Both the position numbers and the translations under genes were made by a program. Under the pieces are notes generated by a model that was not told the origin of the DNA, did not search any database, and saw nothing but the letters and a program-made list of their open reading frames with translations. Shown piece by piece: positions 34,671-44,459 of a DNA stretch of 64,000 bases. The stretch spans positions 100,277,394 through 100,341,393 of the forward strand of contig NC_135500.1 in NCBI RefSeq assembly GCF_052857255.1, written 5' to 3'. This DNA comes from Amblyomma americanum (Eukaryota; Arthropoda; Arachnida; Ixodida; Ixodidae). The first letter of the stretch is position 1; each line of letters starts with the position of its first letter.

Positions 34671-37600
34671 TTAGTCCGACTTAGCTTTCCGATTTCGCAG
34701 CGGATATCGGCCTTCATGAGTCATACTAAGTAAGTCTGTGCCCCTTTGTCTGCTTTGGGACCCGCGAGGGCTCGTGGCAGGAGCCTCTCCTGGCGTTATC
34801 TGCGCGGCAACCTCGCGCGCTTCTTCTTCTAGCAATGCATGAAGTAAATCCGGTGGCATTCCGGCCGTCACCTCGGGCGCCTGCCGAACAAATGCAGGAG
34901 AGGGCGTTTCTTGCGAACTATCTGCGCGCTCCGCTTCACTTCTGTCCCCATCAAAATCCGCGCTTTCCCTTTCCTCATTTCGTGAATACTGAACCGGTGC
35001 CGACTTGAGGCGATTTGCGTGTATCCTTATCAAACGCCGGTTCACGTCTCGGATTCTGAAGTTTACCGGAGAAAGCTTCTCGATAACCTCGCACGGTCCT
35101 CTCCACTTCGTCTGGAACTTACGAGCTAGCCCAATCTGCCTTTGGCAGTTTTCAATGTACACGCTGTCCCCCACAATAAACGGCGCGTCTCTAGCACTGC
35201 GATCGTGCACCTCCTTCCTGCGCTTCGCCGCTTTCTTTAAGGACTCCTTTGCGATGTCCCTCGCCACTTGCAAGCGCGATTCTAGCTCAACCTTATAGTC
35301 GTCCAGTGAAGCGTATGGGACACGACGGGGGCCCTCTGGCACTTCACTAGGCTGGTCCGGGTCTCGGCCGTAGAGAAGAAAGAATGGCGATTCGCCCGTG
35401 CTCTCGTGTGCTGCGGAATTGTAGGCAAACATTGCATACGGGAGCCACAAGTCCCAGTCCCGCTGGTCGCGCGAAACAAAATGCGACAGGAACCCGGCCA
35501 CGGTTTGGTTCAGTCGCTCCACCGCGCCGTTGCAAGCCGGATGGTACGGTGTTGTCTGCTTCTTAGCGATCTTAAGCAGCTCGCAAACTCTCCTCATTAG
35601 CTGCGACACGAAGTTCGTTCCCCGATCTGTCAAGAGTTGCCTCGGGGGTCCATGTCGGAGCACGATTTGTTCGACAAATGCTCTTGCAACCGTGTCTGTC
35701 TTCTGATCTGGGAGTGCTACCGCTTCCGCGTATTTTGAAAGGTGGTCGACAAATACTAAAATGTACTTGTTTCCGGAAGTGGTCGTGGGCAATGGGCCCA
35801 TTATGTCCATACCTGTCCGCTCGAAGGGAGCCGAAACCTCAGGGAACGGCTGAATTGGAGCTGGTCTTCGTCCCTTGGGTGTTTTTCTTTCGAGACAGGA
35901 ATGACACTTCGCACAGTAGTCTCTAACACCCTGTCGCATGCCACTCCAAAAGTACAAACGCTCCACACGCCTGCGTGTCTTCGCTACGCCAAAATGACCG
36001 GCGCATGGCGCATCGTGAAACGCGCGAAGAACCCTTTCTGTCCACGACCGAGGTATGACGACTCTCACCCAAGCGGTTTTCTCTGGTCTCCCTTTCCTGG
36101 TTGGCCTCGTGCGCCGACACAGGGTGCCGTCTTTGTCAATGAAATAACCTAGCTGTTCGGGATGAGACGGTGCGCCCTCTAAGCTTTCGATTATTCGCTT
36201 CAGGTCAGGATCTTTGCACTGCTCTGTGCGTAATTCGGCGGGGTCGACTACGGGGACAAACTCTTCTATAGCTGCCACGGCAGCTGTGCGGCTGAGTGCA
36301 TCAGCATTCAGATGTGTCTTTCCTGACTTATGCTCAACTTCAAAGCAGTATTCCTGCAGGTGTAGATTCCATCTAGCGAGTCGCGAGCTAGGGTCCCTGA
36401 CACTCATCACCCATTTCAGAGGATGGCAGTCTGTGACTAGCTTGAATTTGCGGCCGTAAAGGTAGCATCTGAAGTGCTTTACTGCCCAGACAACGGCGAG
36501 GCACTCCCTTTCCGTAGCTCCGTACTTTTGCTCTGTGGGGCTCAACTGTCGGCTAGCAAAAGCAACGGGATGTTCTTTGCCCTCGATAACCTGAGATAGC
36601 ACGGCACCAACTGCGAACTTTGACGCATCTGTGGCCATAACGAAGGGCAAACTAAAATCCGGGTGGCGTAACAGCGGTGCACTCATTAGCTTCCTTTTCA
36701 GGGCCCCAAAAGCATTCTCCGCGTTTTCGTCCCAACGAAAGGCGACATTTTTGGCTGTTAAGGCGGTGAGCGGCTTAGCGAGCTTGGCGAACTCCTCTAT
36801 GTGCCTTCGGTAGTAACCGATCAGGCCGAGAAACTGCCGGACCTGGCGGACGCTAGTCGGGGATGGAAAATCCGAGACACACCTTAGTTTCTCAGGGTCC
36901 GGTCGCACGCCGTCAGCTGAAACAACGTGCCCGAGGTATTTCACCTCGTTTTTGAGGAATTGGCACTTAGAGGGCTTCAGTTTGAGACCCGCTGCTCTTA
37001 GTCGCACCAAAACCTGCTCAATATCGCGCAAATGGTTATCAAAACTGCCACTGTATATGATAATGTCATCCATATACACGAAGCACAGCCTCCCCAGAAG
37101 ACCTGCCAGGATAACATCAGCGGTTCTCTGCCAGACAGCAGGGCTGTTGGCCAGACCCATCGGCATTCTTTTCCATTCATAGTGCCCTGAGGGCGTGTTG
37201 AATGCCGTTTTCTCGGCATCTGCCGGATCCATTGCTATCTGCCAGAATCCCGCCGCCATGTCCACTACCGTGAAGTACCTGGCAGAGCCCAGCTGAGAAA
37301 GCGTCTCCTGTATATTGGGGATGGGGTATGGATCGATGCGAGTTACGGCATTTAGTTTGCGGTAGTCCACTACCAATCGATACGAGCCATCTGGCTTTTC
37401 CACCAATAGTGCTGGTGCTCCCCAGGGTGACTTTGAGTGTTCGACAATGCCGCGATCAATCAGGTCCTGCACCTGCCGCTCCATCTCCTCACGTTGGGAG
37501 TAAGGAATCCTGTACGCACGCTGGTAAACGGGCGATGAAGTGCCGGTTTCTATCCTGTGCTTTATAACGCCACAGCAGCCCAAATCCAGGTTGGACGCGG

Positions 37601-38561
37601 CGAATACCTCCGAGTAGTCGTTCAGCAAACCAGCCAGAGCCTCCCTCTCCCTGGATTTTACGTGAGAAAGATCGAACGACACCTTTGGAGCAGCCGAAGG
37701 ACTAGCATGCTCTACAGTTGCGAGTACCGTATCGGTGGGCTCACGTTGCTCTATCGCAGAGGTGAAGAAAGCCAATGTTTTGTTCTTGGGAAGGCTCAGT
37801 GGCTGCTGGCTACAGTTAACCACCCGTAGGGGCACTCTGTGGGCGTCATTAACTGTCACGAGGCACGCGGCTGCCTTCAGGCCATTGCTGAGAGAGTCGA
37901 CCGGCTCAAGCACTCCCACGGCGCCGCTCTCTACATCTGAAGGCACAAACGCGTACAAAATGTGCTCCGACCAAGGAAGGACGACCGCCTCCTCGACCAG
38001 CCGGACGGCAACCCGCGAATATACCTTCTCCAATGATCCCACTGTTTGACGGGTGTCAATATCGGTAATGCGAATCTCAGCCCCTCTCCTGTTCAAAAAC
38101 GGAACTTTTGAGCCGCCCGCATTAACCTCTTCCTCAGAGAATGAGACTACTACCTTCCCTTTTCTCAAAAAATCCTGCCCTAATATACCTGACACTCCGT
38201 TTGGCAGAGACACCGTGTCCGGGCATACGTAGCAGGGGTGCTCCAATGCAATTCCGCCGAGAGAGAAGTGTAACCGGTAGAGTCCACTTATGCCAAGAGG
38301 ATCCCCCGTTATGCCTACAAATTTGGTTGCCATACCACCAGACGCTTCCAACACCTCGCGGTCCCCCTTCCTTCGAAGCGTGTTAAAACTGCTCTCCTTA
38401 AGCAATGTCACCTTTGACCCCGTATCTATCAACAATTCCATACAACAACCATTTAACTTGCAACGCACAACAGGGCATGCCTCGTCGGCCACACAAACTA
38501 CCACCACCTCATCATCTACTGCTCCCTCCCCACGCTCCTCAGGCTGGGGAGGACTAACTAG
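34671..38561 (-). CDS. pol: Gypsy pol polyprotein (protease, RT, RNase H, integrase)
   Basis: An uninterrupted frame of about 1,295 residues from the frameshift site. Counting from the GTG at 38507: the aspartic protease has LLIDTGSKVTLL (residue 28); RT has SYRLVVDYRKLNAVT and FVYMDDIIIYS (about residue 480); RNase H has ATDASKFAVGAVLSQ and TERECLAVVWAVKHF; the integrase has a His-His-Cys-Cys zinc region (H..C..CAKCHSC) and a DDE core (GMDIMGPLP near 900, LLTDRGTNF near 959, NGAVERLNQT near 995). A C-terminal GPF-type module follows (WRGPCEVIEKLSPVNFRIR). It has no ATG of its own near the protease. The frame is open back into gag, so it is most likely made by -1 frameshifting. All catalytic motifs look intact. 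Confidence 0.95.
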   Translation of the reverse strand, partial: LVSPPQPEERGEGAVDDEVVVVCVADEACPVVRCKLNGCCMELLIDTGSKVTLLKESSFNTLRRKGDREVLEASGGMATKFVGITGDPLGISGLYRLHFSLGGIALEHPCYVCPDTVSLPNGVSGILGQDFLRKGKVVVSFSEEEVNAGGSKVPFLNRRGAEIRITDIDTRQTVGSLEKVYSRVAVRLVEEAVVLPWSEHILYAFVPSDVESGAVGVLEPVDSLSNGLKAAACLVTVNDAHRVPLRVVNCSQQPLSLPKNKTLAFFTSAIEQREPTDTVLATVEHASPSAAPKVSFDLSHVKSREREALAGLLNDYSEVFAASNLDLGCCGVIKHRIETGTSSPVYQRAYRIPYSQREEMERQVQDLIDRGIVEHSKSPWGAPALLVEKPDGSYRLVVDYRKLNAVTRIDPYPIPNIQETLSQLGSARYFTVVDMAAGFWQIAMDPADAEKTAFNTPSGHYEWKRMPMGLANSPAVWQRTADVILAGLLGRLCFVYMDDIIIYSGSFDNHLRDIEQVLVRLRAAGLKLKPSKCQFLKNEVKYLGHVVSADGVRPDPEKLRCVSDFPSPTSVRQVRQFLGLIGYYRRHIEEFAKLAKPLTALTAKNVAFRWDENAENAFGALKRKLMSAPLLRHPDFSLPFVMATDASKFAVGAVLSQVIEGKEHPVAFASRQLSPTEQKYGATERECLAVVWAVKHFRCYLYGRKFKLVTDCHPLKWVMSVRDPSSRLARWNLHLQEYCFEVEHKSGKTHLNADALSRTAAVAAIEEFVPVVDPAELRTEQCKDPDLKRIIESLEGAPSHPEQLGYFIDKDGTLCRRTRPTRKGRPEKTAWVRVVIPRSWTERVLRAFHDAPCAGHFGVAKTRRRVERLYFWSGMRQGVRDYCAKCHSCLERKTPKGRRPAPIQPFPEVSAPFERTGMDIMGPLPTTTSGNKYILVFVDHLSKYAEAVALPDQKTDTVARAFVEQIVLRHGPPRQLLTDRGTNFVSQLMRRVCELLKIAKKQTTPYHPACNGAVERLNQTVAGFLSHFVSRDQRDWDLWLPYAMFAYNSAAHESTGESPFFLLYGRDPDQPSEVPEGPRRVPYASLDDYKVELESRLQVARDIAKESLKKAAKRRKEVHDRSARDAPFIVGDSVYIENCQRQIGLARKFQTKWRGPCEVIEKLSPVNFRIRDVNRRLIRIHANRLKSAPVQYSRNEERESADFDGDRSEAERADSSQETPSPAFVRQAPEVTAGMPPDLLHALLEEEAREVAAQITPGEAPATSPRGSQSRQRGTDLLSMTHEGRYPLRNRKAKSD

Positions 38562-38567
38562 TTTTTT
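38525..38567 (-). promoter_or_regulatory. -1 programmed ribosomal frameshift signal
   Basis: On the - strand the gag frame reads tca aaa aac tag. The heptamer A AAA AAC (+ 38561-38567) is a canonical -1 slippery site. The gag stop (38558-38560) directly follows. After an 8-nt spacer, cctcccc (38546-38552) can pair perfectly with ggggagg (38525-38531) across a 14-nt loop. Slipping -1 reads ...AAA AAA CTA GTT and enters the open pol frame. Confidence 0.88.
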
Positions 38568-39499
38568 GACTCGGTATCTGGAGCCCCGCTGTAGGCTTGC
38601 TTAGGGCGTGTCTCGCCTGCTTCTCTTTGTGGCTCCCCACGGCGCACGTTTTGGCAGAACCTGGCGATGTGTCCGCGACCCTGGCAAGCGAAGCATACGA
38701 TTTCTTCAAAATCTCGCATACCGCGCCTGTAGCTTTGTGGCGGTCTCCGGTTTCCAGCGAATGGGCGCTGTTGAGCGCGCGCTTCAACCTGGCATTCTAC
38801 CTGCTGAGATAGCAGCTGTTCTAAGCGATCTAACCGCTCTGTCAAGAGAGCAACCTCAGGGTTGAGCACCGCTCTCTCTATGACGCGTACTCTCGCTGCG
38901 GCTGTCGTTAACGCCTCATTTTGTTCCTCATCCAATGCGGCCTCCACGGCTTGGTCGAAATTGCTCGGCTTGCGCGAGAGCACGAACCGGCGCACGGGGT
39001 CTTGCAGACCAGCCACGAACAAAGCGGTCATTTCCTCTTTAAGTATATCCTCCGCGTATTTCTTCTTAAGCTGGTCTCCTTCCTCCTCCCTGCTTAACGT
39101 ATCGCGCGCTAAGCGCTGAAGCCGCGACGCAAACGTTCGCACGTCCTCCCCTACCATCTGTCTGGCGTCACGGAACCTTTGTACTCGCACGTGACGTGGT
39201 TCAGTGTCAAAATGCTCAAACGCGAGCTTCTTAAATTCCGCAAATGATTTTGTGGATTTTACTTTTTCGTCTCGCCATGCAAAATCATGAGCAGCTCCTG
39301 CCATCGTACACCTCGCCATTCCCAGCATTTGAGCATCGGACCATCCCCCCATTTTCCCAATCTCTTCTAGCATGGAAAAGAAATCGCAGATTGGAACCCC
39401 TGTCTTATCTCCCGTAAACGTCGGAATGACGCTTCCTAATGCCAGCATGCTTTCTCCGAGCGACGGCTGTGGAGTGGGAGCTCCCTCAGATACAGTCAT
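38558..39499 (-). CDS. gag: Gypsy gag protein
   Basis: About 313 residues from the first in-frame ATG at 39499 (MTVSEGAPTPQPS). The frame is open to a stop near 39597 but has no earlier ATG. It forms the particle core and binds genomic RNA. The middle matches a retrotransposon gag domain: FTGDKTGVPICDFFSMLEEI, then WSDAQMLGMARCTMAGAA and VQRFRDARQMVGEDVRTF. Near the C-terminus one CCHC knuckle, CFACQGRGHIARFC, follows an Arg-rich stretch. It ends ESKN before TAG at the slippery site. The - strand order gag then pol with an overlapping -1 frame matches many Gypsy elements. Confidence 0.93.
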   Translation of the reverse strand: MTVSEGAPTPQPSLGESMLALGSVIPTFTGDKTGVPICDFFSMLEEIGKMGGWSDAQMLGMARCTMAGAAHDFAWRDEKVKSTKSFAEFKKLAFEHFDTEPRHVRVQRFRDARQMVGEDVRTFASRLQRLARDTLSREEEGDQLKKKYAEDILKEEMTALFVAGLQDPVRRFVLSRKPSNFDQAVEAALDEEQNEALTTAAARVRVIERAVLNPEVALLTERLDRLEQLLSQQVECQVEARAQQRPFAGNRRPPQSYRRGMRDFEEIVCFACQGRGHIARFCQNVRRGEPQREAGETRPKQAYSGAPDTESKN

Positions 39500-39637
39500 T
39501 TTTTTTTTCAAGCCCTCCAGTGCCTCAAGCCTCTCAAATGGGGGTAAAAGTCCCACAATCAGTCCCGTGATTCCCTTTTGATTACAATTTTGAAGTCATG
39601 AATGTCACAGCATTCAGAGGACATTTGCTTTTGAGAC

Positions 39638-39653
39638 CCCACTTCTGACACCA
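39638..39653 (-). promoter_or_regulatory. primer-binding site, tRNA-Leu type
   Basis: On the element strand, one base after the 5' LTR, TGGTGTCAGAAGTGGG is complementary to the CCA end and acceptor stem of tRNA-Leu species ending ...CCCACTTCTGACACCA. The tRNA identity is from general knowledge of tRNA-Leu 3' ends. Confidence 0.75.
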
Positions 39654-39654
39654 G

Positions 39655-40787
39655 TGTGATGACCCCCATAATGCGCAGGTCCACACGGGACGGAGAGGCA
39701 AAGAGACACCGTATGGCTCAGTTTAAACAAACAGGTATATTCAATAATTACACATGATGAAGATTATACATCAGAGGCTGGGGCGTCCGAGCTTACGTGC
39801 CGACGACTTCATGGGGGCGATGGAGTGGCTCCGGAGTTGGGCTCGAGCGGTTGCTGGCAGAAGCTGCACGCCGTCGGGCTTCGGCACTGAAGGCTCTCTT
39901 GGCGAACGATGTCGTCCTCAGCGTGTATGCAGTAGAATTTCAATAGTCGTCCGTTTCTTCGAGGATGGTTCACAAACCCTTCCTCTAGTGTCGTTCGGCT
40001 TGGAAGATGAACAGGAGGCGAGCTTGTAGATGATGACAGCAGAGCATAATCTTACAACAGAACAAACTTTGCACTACTTTACTCATCGACCGGGCAGGTT
40101 AGTGCCTAAGTAGCATCACATTACATGCTAAGCATGGAGCCCCAGCTCAGACTGAACTGCATCCGTTTACATGCGCTTTTAAGCACTTGATTAACAAAGG
40201 ACTAAGGGCGGTCATTTCCAGTGGCCCGCCCAAAGCATCAATTCTCCAATCCAAAATAACATGCGAGATGGGGACCACCCCTTGGGCTGGGCTTAGCCTC
40301 GACCCCAGAGTCTGTTAACAATACAAACTAAATAAACAACAAAAACGCCACCACTCTCTCTCAAGTGAGAGTATACACAGGCTCTCTCTTCGGAGCTAAT
40401 TCACTAGCGCCTGTTTTTCCACATTCTTGGCGAGTACTGCCTGTCTGTCTGACAGGTGTCCGTCACGGCCCTTCTGGGAAGCTGTGGGTGCCTTCCCGGC
40501 GATAGCCCACGACAAAAGGGGGGGGAGGGAAAGAATGTTGTCTTCTCGGTAGCGCATAGCGTCGGCTGTGGTACGGCGCGCTCTGGCCCGCTGACAGCTC
40601 CCTTGTCCTGGAATGTGCCCGGAAATTGGGGAGGATAAAGCCTGTTTCCCCGGGGCGGCGGCGGGTCCGGTTTTTCTGGTCGTCACTCAAAGAGCATGGC
40701 TGGGTAATTGATGATGCCGCTGTCACGGGTCTCCGTCTACGCCGCGCCGTCGAACGTGGATCCTCGTAGCACACACGGAATGTCACA
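39655..40787 (-). repeat. 5' LTR of the Gypsy element
   Basis: Near-identical to 33043-34177. On the + strand it begins tgtgatgacccc and ends aatgtcaca. Element transcription should start within it on the - strand. Confidence 0.93.
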
Positions 40788-41360
40788 CCACGATGCCTTC
40801 TTGTACGTCATCCGCTTCATGGACGGTGCGCGCCACAGGGCGTGATGCTTTCGCCCACGCTCTTTGGCCTGGAATTGGCAAATCTCTGAGCCACTCTCTC
40901 TCCCACAGATCGCTTAAGGCATTTCGCCTACGAGGACAGCATTATGATCTGGTCCCCAATGGTCTCGGTTGGAGGCGTAGACTACGCGCTCCAGAAGGCA
41001 ACAGACGCTACTATACGTTGCGCGAAGCTCGTGGCTTGACATACTGCAGCGGAAAGTCAGAACTGATCCTGGCACATATGCACCTATTCCCGCGCTACCC
41101 GACACGCCTCATGGTACACCTCAGCGCACAATCTATCCCCCACTAAGATAGAAACCATTTACCCGGACTCTACATTCAACAAAACGGTAAAGCAGACGTC
41201 AGGATCAAGATAGAGTTGCTCTGGCACCAAATTACAGACTGAGGGACAGCGGCTGATTTGGGCGATTGTGGTGAAAAAACAGCTTGTACCTCCCCACTCT
41301 ACGGAACTCTAGACACTGGAAGCTATCGTGTTTGGCCAGCAACACAAATCTTCTGCTCGC
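40788..41360 (+). pseudogene. old LINE RT relic, right half
   Basis: The + strand reads LRHFAYEDSIMIWSP (40915-40960), the decayed YADD motif of an RT. It continues LQKATDATIRCAKLVA, then a shifted PGLYIQQNGKADVRIK at about 41163-41210. The equivalent motifs of the intact LINE (FYADD and ILGLYLQTNGK) are about the same distance apart, roughly 235 bp. It is the continuation of the relic at 32231-33042, split by the Gypsy insertion. Confidence 0.7.
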
Positions 41361-42350
41361 CTGTAAACCGACATGCCAATATTGCAGCGGCAGCCCTCTA
41401 CTATGCAGCTTTTGCGTAGGTCCTAAGACACTATTGCACAAGGCCAGGGTATGTTGTAAAGACTTCAACCCGCCCATCCGCCAACCATCATGGTGCTCGT
41501 CCGCCCAGTGGCGGTCACTCCCTTGCCAGGCCTCCATCTCTCATGTTCCGCCATGCACGGGAGATTACAGCCAGCGCTGTGATTTTGTAATAAGTGGCCC
41601 ATCCACGACGGCAAAAATGTTTTCCATTTGTTTTCTACATTTCATTAAAGTTGGTTCGCTCTTTTCTTTCCTGTTAAAAAATAAGGCACAACTGGGGCGA
41701 AATGACAACTAAGATGAGGAAACAAGAAAAGATTTAGGCTAAGAACAGAAGTCCTGCATCCGCGATTATCACGGACATATAGCATTCGTTCCCTCACGCT
41801 ATAGAGGCAAAAAGGCGTGATTACGTTATTTGAGCAAATCCGTTCTGGTGTGTTATTTTCTGTAACTGCTGTCCTCTTAACGTTTCTGAAGTTTTTAAGC
41901 CCCTCTCTGCAACAGTGATGAGAAGAATCACGTACCGTACGAATTTCTTGAAAGCTCGTTGTGGCAGCTTTTTTTTCAGTTTATGCAGAACATTTAACAT
42001 TATATCGAAGCTAGCATGTCATACTGATAAAATGGCTTTCCAACGCGATCACGGCAGTTATTTCCGCTAATGTCTATTCCTAATGGCAGTGCCAGTGCCT
42101 CCTGCAATTAGAATTTGTAAAATTTAAAATCAAGTTCTTCTCGCCTCCTACTCTATCCTGGGCACCGGATAATATTTGGTATTCAATACAGCCAGTGCTT
42201 ACGACCGTTACTGTGTGCTTTTTTTTCAGAACTGAAACGCAAACTATCGTCAGTAACACGGACGATGATAAAACGGTGATCACCGGGCAACCTGCTTCGG
42301 CTGTGAGTTAGCTTCCCTCCAGGGCAGCGCACAAGTGTTTCTTGCGGTGA
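41361..42350. other. non-coding, possible LINE remains
   Basis: A 142-codon + frame at 41284-41712 has no domain I recognise and may be decayed LINE sequence. Nothing else was seen. Confidence 0.35.
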
Positions 42351-42494
42351 GACTAATAAATATGTTCTGGGTTGTGGAGCTTCAATGAACTGCTACGATC
42401 TCCACGTCCAAACGTGGGAGACCTAGGCCCGGTCGCGCTAAACCCTGCCGGACACTCAATAAATTTATCACTCACTCACTCACTCACTCACTCC
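42351..42494 (+). mobile_element. LINE 3' tail with (ACTC)n microsatellite
   Basis: Sequence ending ggacactcaataaa at about 42452-42465, followed by seven or so ACTC units, resembles the 3' end of I-type tick LINEs. No coding part remains. Confidence 0.45.
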
Positions 42495-42509
42495 AGCCAA
42501 TCATCATAA

Positions 42510-42960
42510 CCATAATCATCAGCCTGACTACACCCACTGCAGGGCAAAGTCCCCTCCCAAGTCGCTCCAAATAACCCTGTCTTTTGCCAGCTGCGCCCAT
42601 CCTATGCCTGCAACTTTACTTATTTTCATCCGCCCACTTAATCTTCTGCCGCAACCTGCTACGCTTACTTTCTCTTGGAATCCACTCCGTTACCCTTAAG
42701 GACCAGCGGTTATCTTGCCTTCGCATTACATGCCCTGCCCAAGCCCATTTCCTCCCCTTCATTTTGACTAGGATGTCATTAAACATCTGTTTGTTCTCTC
42801 ACCCACCTTGCCCGCTTCTGGTCTCTTGACGTTACACTTATCATTTTCCTTTACGTGGCTCGCTGTGTTATCGTTAACTTAAGCTGAGCCCTTTTCGTTA
42901 GCCTCCACGTTACTGCACCGTAGGTGAGTACCGGTAAGATACAACTGTTGCACACTTTTC
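42510..42960 (-). pseudogene. RTE-type LINE relic, second copy
   Basis: It shares long stretches with 11285-11767, for example ggaatccactccgttaccct. On the - strand it gives LPVLTYGAVTWRLTKRAQ and the WVREQT motif. It is a 5'-truncated 3' fragment ending toward short TCATCAT repeats. Frameshifts are present. Confidence 0.78.
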
Positions 42961-44245
42961 TCTTGAGGGATATTGGTAAACTACCATTCATGATCTCAAA
43001 GAACCTGCATATGTGCTCCACCCCATTCTTATCCTTCTGTTTAAGTTATCTTGTCAATGTAGGCGTCATGGTGTCTTCACAATTTGTCACAGCCCCAACA
43101 CCTTTTAATTTCCTCATCTGAAATTGTGCATTAAAGATTTTGCTTAAAATGAAGTTGCAGTGTAGCTTTAGGCAATGCGCAGTTTCATGAAATAATCCGC
43201 AGGTGAGATCAACTACACGTGAACACAAGCTAAAGACACCAGTAAGACGTACCGCCAGTTGAAAACTGGTTTATGTGCACGGCTGACTGGCCTATATAAA
43301 AACGCACGGAAGATAAGTCTCTTAAAAGGAAACTAAAAAATTGGTTACACTCAGAAGTCGCAGTCTTTTTGTTTTCGTGTACCCTATCTTATTTCGGTGA
43401 GGATATCAAAGCTGCGCTAATAACTAATACATCTGCCGTCCTCAATCATGTTAGAGCATCTAAAAAATTTCTTGGTCCATTTTACCTGCTATCACAGTTC
43501 CGTTCGTAAACATTTGGGTGCGAGCGGGGCTCGGGCAGCTGTAATAATGCGTTGCTAAATTATCTGGGTGGCACACATTGCCGCAGTCGTATCAGTGTGG
43601 CTGCTGATCGTGCACTGAGACACCGACCTGCTCGCTCAAAGTGGTATTCGTCAGTGCCACGCGATCGTAGTTAAATTTCTCCGCATGTTTCTTGCATCCA
43701 TGCAACTTTCGCTTTTTCACTGTTTGGTAATATTCCTGCCCAAAGACATAGCTTCGTCAGTTGCCGAGAGAGATAAAGAGAGGAAACACTCGCTGCATGA
43801 CTGAGAAAGGCAGATATGTCAGTCTATGTGTCGTAACTCTCAAAAAAAAATAAAAACAAGACAAAATAACTGGACAGTGCTAGAACGGCTTATTGGACAA
43901 GTTGGTATGGACTCATTGCTACGAACCTGCGCGGAGCGACGATGGACAAGAAATGAGTGTACACACAACAAATCGCTGGACCACGCTGAAGTTTATTTGG
44001 AAAAGAACTTTTAAACATTGCTGTTCTGCGAGTCAAGGGGTTATACAAGTGCGGCAATGGTAACTCAAGAATTAACGAAAGCTGTCAATAAAGTGAATTC
44101 TTTATCATGCAAGGTCAAGGCTGTGCTGGTAACGCATGAATCTCTAGATTTTCTTACCTGAGACGCTTCTGCGTGCTCTCGGGTTGCTTTATCTGGGTGC
44201 CTTAATAAAACGAAAGTCCTATCCAGCAATGACGAACACCCTTGG
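42961..44245. other. non-coding, no gene recognised
   Basis: Small frames only. No recognisable domain or repeat family. Confidence 0.4.
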
Positions 44246-44246
44246 G

Positions 44247-44453
44247 TTAAATTACATTTTCAGCTAGGCCCCTGAAAGGCCCACCTAAGAGGGAACGAAA
44301 ATGCTCCTGTAGTTGCTTATTAAGGCACTGACCCGTCTCGTCTTCTGCAGGACAGTGGAATGCTGTATCGAAAGAGCAAGTTGTTGGGCGAGTTGGTGAC
44401 GATCTTATATAATTACAGCAGGAAAGACAGGAGGAGTGTGGACGACAGAACAC
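44247..44453 (-). pseudogene. Penelope GIY-YIG fragment (decayed)
   Basis: The - strand frame contains ETGQCLNKQLQEHFRSLLGG, which follows the GIY-YIG core pattern (QTGRCLNxRLxEHxxSL) of Penelope-like elements. It is short and isolated, so this is a tentative call. Confidence 0.45.
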
Positions 44454-44459
44454 TCCGCT

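Larger units (their letters stand above)
33043..40787 (-). mobile_element. Ty3/Gypsy LTR retrotransposon, structurally complete
   Basis: A 7.7-kb element on the - strand. LTRs of 1135 and 1133 bp flank gag and pol. On the element strand each LTR begins TGTG and ends CACA. A tRNA-Leu-type primer site adjoins the 5' LTR, and a purine-rich stretch (ctggagggtgagcgag on the - strand) adjoins the 3' LTR. There is no envelope-like ORF between pol and the 3' LTR. The LTRs differ by only about three changes, so the insertion is young. It split an older LINE relic. Confidence 0.95.

Noticed and set aside
35005..38049. Plus-strand ORFs opposite pol
   Set aside because: They are shadows of the long minus-strand pol frame with its intact motifs.
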